DNA of 64,000 bases from contig CAUJIN010000037.1 of the NCBI GenBank assembly GCA_963205495.1, positions 62,001 through 126,000 on the forward strand, read 5' to 3'. The notes beneath the pieces were generated by a model. That model was not told where the DNA came from. It did no database searches and worked only from the letters and a program-made list of their open reading frames with translations. Shown here one piece after another: positions 57,416 through 64,000 of this stretch. Made by a program: the position numbers and the translations under genes. Each line of letters opens with the position of its first letter. Within the stretch, counting starts at the first letter, position 1. The stretch is from Pseudomonadota bacterium (GTDB taxonomy: Bacteria > Pseudomonadota > Gammaproteobacteria > Xanthomonadales > Xanthomonadaceae).

Positions 57416-58764
57416 CGCGCAAACTCCAGCCGCCGGCCCTGCGGTTCGCCGACCAGGCGCTGGCCGTCCCAGGCCAGCTCGCCGTTGACGAAGGTAGCGG
57501 CAACACGCGAGGAAAAGCGCGTGCCTTCGAACGGCGACCAGCCGCATTTGCTCAACACCTTGTCGCGCTCGACCGTATAGCCGGTGAAGGGATCCACCAG
57601 CACCAGATCGGCGAACCAGCCTTCGCGCAGGAAGCCGCGTTCGGCCACGTCGAAGAGCTGCGCCGGGGCATGGGCGAACTTCCGTACCACCTGAGCCGCA
57701 GTGAGCTTCTTCTCGTGCACCAGCTCCAGCGCCGCCACCAGCGCCTCCTGCACCAGCGGCAGGCCGGAAGGCGCGGAGAGGTAGGGCTGCTGCTTTTCCT
57801 CCAGCGTGTGCGGGGCGTGGTCGGTGGCGAGCACGTCGATCACCTCGCCCGCCAGCGCGGCGATCAGCGCGTCGCGGTCGCGGGCGTCCTTGATCGCCGG
57901 ATTGCACTTGATGAAATTGCCCCGCGCGGCGTAGTCCTCGCGCGAAAAGCGCAGGAAGTGGATGCAGGTTTCCGCCGTGATGCGCTTGCGCAGCCGGCCG
58001 TTCGCGTCGAACAGCGGGCCCTTGTCGAACAGCGCCAGCTCTTCCGCCGTGCTGATGTGCAGGACGTGCAGGCGGGTGCCGTGCTTCTTCGCCAGCGAGA
58101 CGGCGAGCCGCGAGGACTTGAGGCAGGCCTCGCGCGAGCGGATGTCGGGGTGCATCGAGACCGGCACTTCCTCGCCGAAGCGCGCCTTCGCCGCGGCCTG
58201 CGCAGCCTCGATCATCGGCGTGTCTTCGCAGTGGGTGATGATCGGCGTCGGCGCGTCGCGGAAGATGGCATCGAGCGTGCCGGGATCGTCCACCAGCATG
58301 TTGCCGGTGGAAGCACCCATGAACACCTTGATGCCGGGCGCGGCCTTCGGATCGAGCGCGCGGATGGCTTCGAGGTTGTCGTTGCTGGCGCCGAGGTAGA
58401 AGCCGTAGTTGGCCCGGCAGCGCCCGGCGGCGCCGGCGTACTTGGCCTCCAGCGCGGCCGAATCCAGCGTCGGCGGCCGTGTGTTGGGCATGTCCATGAA
58501 GCTGGTGATGCCGCCGGCCACCGCCGCCGCGGATTCGCTGGCCTGGTCGCCCTTGTGGGTGAGGCCGGGTTCGCGGAAGTGGACCTGGTCGTCGATCATG
58601 CCCGGCATCAGCCAGCGTCCGTGCGCCTCGATCACCTGTTCGCCGGCGCGGGCCGCAAGGCCCATGCCGATTTCCTCGATGCGCTCGCCGCGCACGCGCA
58701 GGTCGCCCTCGAACTCGCGTCCCTCGTTGACGAGTCGGGCGTTGCGGATCAGCCAGTTGGCCAT
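57412..58764 (-). CDS. pyrC: Dihydroorotase (class I)
   Basis: 450 aa. Catalyses the reversible cyclisation of carbamoyl-aspartate to dihydroorotate in pyrimidine synthesis. The zinc motifs are DDQVHFREPG (HxH-type: H in QVHFR), IKVFMGASTGN (the carbamylated Lys), THCEDT, LHISTAEE and ATDHAPHT. Class I enzymes are about 430-450 aa, longer than E. coli PyrC. The stop overlaps the GTG of the M23 peptidase gene. It begins 45 bp after ptsI. Confidence 0.93.
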   Translation of the reverse strand: MANWLIRNARLVNEGREFEGDLRVRGERIEEIGMGLAARAGEQVIEAHGRWLMPGMIDDQVHFREPGLTHKGDQASESAAAVAGGITSFMDMPNTRPPTLDSAALEAKYAGAAGRCRANYGFYLGASNDNLEAIRALDPKAAPGIKVFMGASTGNMLVDDPGTLDAIFRDAPTPIITHCEDTPMIEAAQAAAKARFGEEVPVSMHPDIRSREACLKSSRLAVSLAKKHGTRLHVLHISTAEELALFDKGPLFDANGRLRKRITAETCIHFLRFSREDYAARGNFIKCNPAIKDARDRDALIAALAGEVIDVLATDHAPHTLEEKQQPYLSAPSGLPLVQEALVAALELVHEKKLTAAQVVRKFAHAPAQLFDVAERGFLREGWFADLVLVDPFTGYTVERDKVLSKCGWSPFEGTRFSSRVAATFVNGELAWDGQRLVGEPQGRRLEFAR

Positions 58765-58809
58765 GACAAAAGTTACCCTTGGAAATCAGGCGGGCATGAT
58801 ACTGCCGCG

Positions 58810-60543
58810 TCAGGACGCACTGGCCTGGAGCCTGGCGAGCAGGCGCTCCAGCGCGGCGCGGTCGCGCGCGCGCAGCAACGCGCCGGCGCGACGGCGCAGC
58901 GCGCGCAGCTCGCAGCGGCGCACCGCTGCGCGAACTTCCAGCAGGCTGGCCGGATGCATCGAGAACTCGCTCAGGCCCAGCGCCAGCAGCAGGCGCGTGC
59001 AGCGCGCATCGCCGGCCATCTCGCCGCACAGCGCCACCGGCGTGCCGGCACGCCGGCAGGCGTCGATGATCTCGTGCAGGGCGCGGATGACGGCCGGATG
59101 CAGCGGCGAAAACAGCTCGCCCAGCGCGTCGTTGGCGCGGTCGGCGGCAAGCAGGTACTGGATGAGGTCGTTGGTGCCGATCGAAACGAAGTCCATCGTG
59201 TCGAGCATCGTCGGCAGCGCGAACGCCGCCGCCGGCACCTCGATCATCGCGCCCAGCGGAGTGTCGGGTGCGGCGGCGTGGCCCTCGCGGCGCAGCTCGC
59301 GCGCACATTCGCGCAGCGCGCGGCGCATCGCGAGCATTTCCTCGCGCCGGCTGACCATCGGAACCAGGATGCGCACCGGGCCGTGCGCGGCGGCGCGCAG
59401 CATGGCGCGAAGCTGGGTGCGCAGCAGGGCGGGGCGGGCCAGCGCCAGGCGCACGCCGCGCAGGCCGAGCGCCGGATTGGGTTCGTGCGCCAGCGCGATG
59501 CCCGCCGCGTCGGCCTTGTCGGCCCCCAGGTCGAGCGTGCGCAGGGTGACGGTTCGGCCTTCCATCGCCAGGATCGCGTCGCGGTAGGCGGCGTACTGTT
59601 CCTCCTCGCTCGGCGGTTCGCTGCGTTGCAGGAACAGGAACTCGGTGCGCAGCAGGCCCACGCCCGCGGCACCGAGCTGGCGCGCGCGCGCGACCTCGTC
59701 TCGCGACTCGGCGTTGGCCCAGAGTGCGATGTCCGCGCCGTCGAGGGTGCGGGTGGCGGCGTTGCGCAGTCGCACCAGCGAGCGCTGCTCGCGCGCCTCG
59801 GCCTGCTCGCGCTCGCGCAGGTCGGCCAGGTCTTCGGCGCCCGGCTCCACGATGATCTGCCCGCGCCCGGCATCGACCATCACCGCAGCGCCTTCCGGGA
59901 TGGCGGCCAGCGCCTCGGCCGGCGCGATCAGCATCGGCATGCCCAGGCTGCGGGCGAGGATCGCGCTGTGCGACATCGGACTGCCGCGCGAGACCAGCAC
60001 CGCGACCACTCCGCGTTCGACCATCGGCAGCAGCTCGGTGGGTGCGACGCTGTCGGTGATCAGCACCTCGCCGGCCAGTCCGATGATGTCGCCTTCGTCC
60101 TGACCGCGCTGCAGGGCGGCGTGGACCCGCCCCAGGACGTGTTCCACGTCCTCGCGCCGGCTGCGCAGGTAGGGGTCATCCATGGCGTCGAATACCGCCA
60201 CCAGCCGGTCGCGCTGGAGCCTGAGCGCATAGCCTGCGGTGAAACGACCGGTGCGGATCAGGCCGGTGAGGCCGGCAAGCAGTTCCGGGTCGTCCAGCAG
60301 CAGGGCGTGCATGTCGATGAACTCGCCCACTTCCTGCGCCAGTGCGCCCTGGACCCGGTCGCGCAGCCGCGCCAGCTCGGTGCGCGCGGCGCAGATGGCG
60401 TCCTGCAGGCGTCCGACCTCGTTTTCGACCGCGTCGGACGGCAGGCTGCGTTCCTCGGTATCGATGATGCGCGGTGCGCGTATCCGCGCGCGCCCGAGCG
60501 CCAGTCCGCGCGAGGCCGTCACGCCGGACTGTTCGCTGCGCAT
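58810..60543 (-). CDS. ptsI: PTS enzyme I (phosphoenolpyruvate-protein phosphotransferase)
   Basis: 577 aa without a GAF domain, so ptsI rather than ptsP. The phospho-histidine is H192 in SRGSPMSHSAILARSLGMP; the PEP-binding part includes [37 protein letters not shown] and FVSIGTNDLIQYLLAADR. The phosphate goes to HPr (next gene upstream). With no sugar permease in the cluster the phospho-chain is probably regulatory. Confidence 0.94.
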   Translation of the reverse strand: MRSEQSGVTASRGLALGRARIRAPRIIDTEERSLPSDAVENEVGRLQDAICAARTELARLRDRVQGALAQEVGEFIDMHALLLDDPELLAGLTGLIRTGRFTAGYALRLQRDRLVAVFDAMDDPYLRSRREDVEHVLGRVHAALQRGQDEGDIIGLAGEVLITDSVAPTELLPMVERGVVAVLVSRGSPMSHSAILARSLGMPMLIAPAEALAAIPEGAAVMVDAGRGQIIVEPGAEDLADLREREQAEAREQRSLVRLRNAATRTLDGADIALWANAESRDEVARARQLGAAGVGLLRTEFLFLQRSEPPSEEEQYAAYRDAILAMEGRTVTLRTLDLGADKADAAGIALAHEPNPALGLRGVRLALARPALLRTQLRAMLRAAAHGPVRILVPMVSRREEMLAMRRALRECARELRREGHAAAPDTPLGAMIEVPAAAFALPTMLDTMDFVSIGTNDLIQYLLAADRANDALGELFSPLHPAVIRALHEIIDACRRAGTPVALCGEMAGDARCTRLLLALGLSEFSMHPASLLEVRAAVRRCELRALRRRAGALLRARDRAALERLLARLQASAS

Positions 60544-60594
60544 TTCAGCAGGCGCTCCGCCGGCTGGCTCCGGAATGGGTCGGGAAGGGGTGCA

Positions 60595-60870
60595 TCAGGG
60601 CGACGCCTGTTCGTCGAAGCCGCGCGCGAACAGCGCCGTGGCCGCGGCCATGGCCTGGTCCTCGTCGGGGCCGTCGAGGGTGAGCATCACGCGCGCGCCC
60701 TGGGCGGCGGCGAGCAGCATCACGCCCATGATGCTCTTGCCGTTGACGCTGCGCCCGCCGAAAGTCAGCGTGGCCTGGCTGCGGAAGCCAGACAGCAGCT
60801 GCACGAGCCGCGCCGAGGCGCGCGCGTGCAGGCCGAGGCGGTTCACGATGGCAAGTTCGCGTTCACGCAT
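60595..60870 (-). CDS. ptsH: PTS phosphocarrier HPr
   Basis: 91 aa. The active histidine is H15 in NRLGLHARASA, and the regulatory serine is S46 in VNGKSIMGVM, suggesting control by an HPr kinase/phosphorylase. It overlaps the EIIA gene by 8 bp and lies 51 bp before ptsI. Confidence 0.96.
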   Translation of the reverse strand: MRERELAIVNRLGLHARASARLVQLLSGFRSQATLTFGGRSVNGKSIMGVMLLAAAQGARVMLTLDGPDEDQAMAAATALFARGFDEQASP

Positions 60871-61255
60871 GATCGAGCACCACGCCGGTTTTGCCGCCGG
60901 CAACGGCGGTGAGGGCCAGTTCGTCCAGAGTCTGCTCGGGATAGTTGCACACCCGCAGCAGCATCGGCAGGTTCAGGCCGGAAACGCGCCGCGCCGGCGT
61001 GCCGATCCGGGCCAGGCGAGCGGCGAGGTTGCTGGGCGAAGCGCCGTAGAGATCGGTCAGGATCAGCACGCCTTCGCCGCGATCCACGTGCCGCAGCGCC
61101 GCGCTGGCATCCACCAGCGCGCGCTCCTGGTCGCTGTCGAAGCCCACCTCGAAGTGATCCAGCGGCAAAGGCAGGTGCCCCAGAAGGCGCTCCACGAGCG
61201 GGGCGTAGTGCGCACCGGCGCCCGGATGGGTCAGCAGCAGGATTCCGACGTTCAT
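60863..61255 (-). CDS. PTS EIIA of the mannose/fructose family
   Basis: 130 aa from the ATG at 61255. The EIIA-Man fold starts MNVGILLLTHPG with the phospho-His H10; GEGVLILTDLYGASPSNLAARLA is the conserved second motif. No EIIB, EIIC or EIID gene adjoins, so phosphate from HPr probably signals rather than drives transport. Overlaps ptsH by 8 bp. Confidence 0.92.
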   Translation of the reverse strand: MNVGILLLTHPGAGAHYAPLVERLLGHLPLPLDHFEVGFDSDQERALVDASAALRHVDRGEGVLILTDLYGASPSNLAARLARIGTPARRVSGLNLPMLLRVCNYPEQTLDELALTAVAGGKTGVVLDHA

Positions 61256-61305
61256 CGGGAAAGTGTAGCCAAGCCCGCGGGCATTGGACACGCAGCCCGA
61301 ATCGC

Positions 61306-62589
61306 TCAGGTGTGCTCCAGTCGCGCGCGGAAGTCCGCGAAGTCGGACGGCATCGGCTCGGCGTGCGCCGGTCGCGCCAGCAGCGCGGCCAGCGCCGGCG
61401 GAGGCGCAACGAGATCGCCGATCAGCGGCTCGACGATGGTCTCGAACTTGGCCGGATGCGCGGTGGCGGCCACGGCCCAGCTTCCGTCCAGCGCGAGGCT
61501 GTCGAGCGCGTGGATGGCGGTGGCGGTGTGCGGGCAGATGGCCACACCGTGGCGGGTCCAGACCTCGCTGATGGTTTCGCGGATCGCCTCATCGTCGACC
61601 GATATCGAACGAAAGCCCTCGCGCAGCGCGTCCTCGTCCGGGTACAGCCAGCGCAGGCGCTCGAAGTTGCTCGGCGCGCCCACGTCCATGGCGTTGGCGA
61701 GCGTGGTCACGCTGGCTCGCGGTTCGTAGGCGCCGCCGTCGAAGAATTTCGGCAGCACGTCGTTGGCGTTGGTCGCCAGCAGCACCTCGCCGATCGGAAG
61801 CCCGATGCGGCGCGCGAGGATGCAGGCCAGCGCGTTGCCGAGATTGCCGGTGGGAATCGCGAAGTTGAGCGATTCGCCGGTTTCCCGCCAGTGCGCCAGT
61901 GCCGTGCTGGCGTAGTAGCTCATCTGCGGCAAAAGGCGCCCGAGGCTGATGCTGTTGGCCGAGCTCAGCGGCACGCGCGCCTGCAGCTCGCCGTCGTTGA
62001 GCGCGCGCTTCACCAGCGCCTGGCAGTCGTCGAAGCTGCCGGCCACGCGCAACGCGCGCACGTTGTCGCCAAAGGCACCCAGTTGGTGCGCCTGGCGCGG
62101 TGAAACGCGACCGTCCGGATAGAGGATCACCACGCGCACGCCGGGCAGGCCGTGGAAGGCCCCGCCCACGGCCGCGCCGGTATCGCCGGAAGTGGCCACC
62201 ACGATCGTGAGCAGCTCGCTTGCACCGGCGCGCAGGCGCGAGATGCACGCGGCCAGGAAGCGTGCGCCGAAGTCCTTGAACGCGGCGGTCGGGCCGTGGA
62301 ACAGTTCCAGCAGCCCGGTGCCGTCGTCGAGGCGGCGCAGCGGCGCGGGGAAGTCGAAAGCCTGCGCGCAGATCGCGTCCAGCGCGTCGGCCAGCGCGTC
62401 GCCATCGAAGAAGGGGCGCAGCAGGGTTGCGGCGATCTCCGGCAGGCTTTCCCGGCCTTCGAAGTCGGCGTGAGAAAGCCTCGGCAGGGACTCGGGAACG
62501 TAGAGCCCGCCGTCGGGCGCAAGCCCTGCGGCGATGGCCTGGGAAAGGGTGGCGGATGCGGCCTGGCCGCGGGTCGATACGAAACGCAT
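61306..62589 (-). CDS. thrC: Threonine synthase
   Basis: 427 aa. PLP enzyme that makes threonine from phosphohomoserine. MRFVSTRG at the start, the PLP lysine K105 in HGPTAAFKDFGARF, TIVVATSGDTGAAV, NSISLGRLLPQMSYY and FAIPTGNLGNALA mark the longer class found in proteobacteria. Its ATG shares a base with the thrB stop (TGATG), so translation is coupled. Confidence 0.96.
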   Translation of the reverse strand: MRFVSTRGQAASATLSQAIAAGLAPDGGLYVPESLPRLSHADFEGRESLPEIAATLLRPFFDGDALADALDAICAQAFDFPAPLRRLDDGTGLLELFHGPTAAFKDFGARFLAACISRLRAGASELLTIVVATSGDTGAAVGGAFHGLPGVRVVILYPDGRVSPRQAHQLGAFGDNVRALRVAGSFDDCQALVKRALNDGELQARVPLSSANSISLGRLLPQMSYYASTALAHWRETGESLNFAIPTGNLGNALACILARRIGLPIGEVLLATNANDVLPKFFDGGAYEPRASVTTLANAMDVGAPSNFERLRWLYPDEDALREGFRSISVDDEAIRETISEVWTRHGVAICPHTATAIHALDSLALDGSWAVAATAHPAKFETIVEPLIGDLVAPPPALAALLARPAHAEPMPSDFADFRARLEHT

Positions 62590-63512
62590 CACAGCACCTC
62601 CGCGCGCGGTCCTGCGACCGGCGATAGCATCGATTGACTGTCGAAACCGGCCCGCGCGAACGCGGCCCGCATGGGCGCCTGGGCTGCTTCGGCCTCGGCG
62701 CGTGTGGCAAACCAGGCGAAGACGCTGGGCCCGGCACCCGCAATGCTGGCACCAAACGCTCCCGCATCGAGCGCGGCCTGCTTCACCTGGGCGAAACCGG
62801 GAATCAGCGGCGCGCGGCGCGGTTCCACCAGCACATCGGCAAAACCCGCGCGGACGAGATCCTCGTCGCCCTTCATGCAGCCGATGAGGACCTGGGCGAG
62901 GTTGGCCGACTGCGCCACGAACTCGCCCAGCGCGTAGTGGCCCTTCAGCGCCTCGCGCGCGCGACGGGTTTCCAGCACCTGCTCGGGATGCACGAGGACG
63001 CAGTGCCAGTCCGCCGGCACCTCGATCCGCACCATGCGCTCGGCCGTGGTCAGTACCAGGCCACCCAGCAGCATCGGGCCGACGTTGTCGCCGTGGCGCG
63101 AGCCGCTGGCCACGGCCTCGCCATCGAGGGCGAACGGGTACAGCGCCTCGCGCGACAGCGGCGCATCGAGCAAGGCGTTGGCCGCCACCAGCGCCGCCAC
63201 GCAGCTCGCCGCCGAACCACCCATGCCCGAACCCAGCGGGATTCCTTTTTCGATTTCGATCTCGAAACCGAACGGCAGCGCCAGCGCCTCGCGCAGCGCG
63301 ATCAGCGCGCAACCAGCGGTATTGCGTTCGGCATCCAACGGCAGCGCCAGATCCAACCCGTGGATTGCACGGATGCGTACCGCAGGTTCGTCGGTTTTCT
63401 GCACGCCGACCCGATCACCAGGCCCCGCAATGCTGTGACCGAGAAGATCGAAACCGACGCAGGCGTTGCCGATGCTGGCGGGGGAGAAGGCGCTTTTCAT
63501 GGGGCTGGACAT
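62589..63512 (-). CDS. thrB: Homoserine kinase
   Basis: 307 aa, GHMP kinase. Phosphorylates homoserine with [13 protein letters not shown] start ([18 protein letters not shown]), the ATP loop [18 protein letters not shown], and the C-terminal [20 protein letters not shown] at 63512; a second ATG at 63500 is possible, and neither has a clear ribosome site. thrA is not adjacent upstream: a secreted-protein gene lies there instead, 30 bp away. Confidence 0.95.
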   Translation of the reverse strand: MSSPMKSAFSPASIGNACVGFDLLGHSIAGPGDRVGVQKTDEPAVRIRAIHGLDLALPLDAERNTAGCALIALREALALPFGFEIEIEKGIPLGSGMGGSAASCVAALVAANALLDAPLSREALYPFALDGEAVASGSRHGDNVGPMLLGGLVLTTAERMVRIEVPADWHCVLVHPEQVLETRRAREALKGHYALGEFVAQSANLAQVLIGCMKGDEDLVRAGFADVLVEPRRAPLIPGFAQVKQAALDAGAFGASIAGAGPSVFAWFATRAEAEAAQAPMRAAFARAGFDSQSMLSPVAGPRAEVL

Positions 63513-63542
63513 GGGTGGGTCGGGGTGTCGGAAGAAGAAATT

Positions 63543-64000
63543 TCACGATGCTGGTTCGAAACCATCGTCGAACAGATAGTGGGGCCGGCAGCGGCCTGCC
63601 GAACACGGGTCGGACTTCGGCACTCCCGCCTGCGGATACTCCACGCCATCGTGAACGCCGTCCCTGTCGGAATCGACCTGATTCGGATCGGTGCCGAGCA
63701 GGTATTCGAACCCGTCGATCAGCCCGTCGCCGTCGCTGTCCACGTTCGGATAGGCGTAGCCGAGCACCATGCTCGACCCGGTCGGCCAGGCCGACGTATA
63801 GCCCTGTGCCTCGAAGCTGCTCCGGTCGCGCTCCGGAAAAACCGCGCAATCGTCATCGGCGGTCTTGCACTTGAGCCACAGGCGTTCCGCGCCTTGTGGA
63901 ATGCAGGCGGGCTCCGGCGTGCAGGACTGGTAGACATAGCCTTGCAGCCCCCGATAGTCGTACCCGGCGTTGCTGGCGGTCTGCACCTGCGCGGCGGATG
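63543..64000 (-). CDS. Secreted-type protein with TSP3-like repeats and GFE tag, 5' partial
   Basis: The frame is open to the window end, so the start is outside. The visible 151 residues contain several cysteines, then two calcium-binding thrombospondin type-3-like repeats (DSDGDGLIDGFEYLLGTDPN, DSDRDGVHDGVEY). It ends HYLFDDGFEPAS: the shared tag plus three residues. Cys and Ca-repeat content indicate an exported protein, but the signal peptide cannot be checked. Confidence 0.75.
   Translation of the reverse strand, partial: SAAQVQTASNAGYDYRGLQGYVYQSCTPEPACIPQGAERLWLKCKTADDDCAVFPERDRSSFEAQGYTSAWPTGSSMVLGYAYPNVDSDGDGLIDGFEYLLGTDPNQVDSDRDGVHDGVEYPQAGVPKSDPCSAGRCRPHYLFDDGFEPAS

Overview
The window is GC-rich (about two thirds GC) chromosomal DNA from a gammaproteobacterium, most probably of the order Lysobacterales (Xanthomonadales). 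Evidence for this is the asd-fimV-truA-trpF order, FimV and PilZ of type IV pili, a cytochrome-linked SCO protein, a short regulatory PTS (EIIA, HPr, EI with no permease), and many secreted beta-propeller or beta-helix proteins. I cannot name the genus from sequence reading alone. No prophage, CRISPR array or complete insertion sequence was seen.

Layout. 1-8070 (+): the end of a caspase-like protease, a secreted protein of eleven Ig-like repeats, a separate outer-membrane autotransporter barrel, and a membrane Ser/Thr kinase. 8067-15031 (-): trpF, truA, fimV, asd, aroC and prmB. 15122-21857 (+): SCO protein, psd, pilZ, a YgfX-like gene, lolC, lolD and comEC, mostly overlapping or tightly packed. 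21886-29163 (-): sbcB, a receiver-PAS-GGDEF-EAL protein, a TraB-family protein, and aguB/aguA (putrescine from agmatine). 29273-31363: a small secreted protein, rpmJ, a HemJ-like protein and a periplasmic cyclophilin. At 31509 there is a tRNA-Thr(CGT) with a clear sigma70 promoter and a strong terminator.

31955-39366 is an accessory-looking block next to the tRNA: a secreted two-propeller protein, then on the minus strand a delta-60-repeat secreted protein, an ECF sigma factor and a TPR Ser/Thr kinase, followed by decayed sequence and small membrane proteins. 39529-43269 holds small membrane genes, a TRIC-type channel gene, clpS, and a clpA gene cut by an in-frame stop. 43374-47886 (-) is a TonB receptor plus S9 peptidase pair. 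48472-56344 (+) holds rhlE, two more secreted proteins, a DUF3597 gene, mutL and a DUF1684 gene. 56390-63512 (-) holds an M23 peptidase carrying an in-frame REP/MITE-like repeat, a class I dihydroorotase, ptsI, ptsH, an EIIA, thrC and thrB. The window ends inside another secreted protein.

The most interesting signal is a shared extreme C-terminal tag, [LV]-F-x-[DNH]-G-F-E, on five otherwise unrelated secreted proteins (ends at 34216, 37320, 51562, 52804 and 63543). It is absent from the cytoplasmic genes here and may be an undescribed export, sorting or anchoring signal. Other points are the clpA nonsense codon, the split Ig-passenger/barrel gene pair, the 129-bp in-frame repeat in the M23 gene, and two apparently leaderless promoters.
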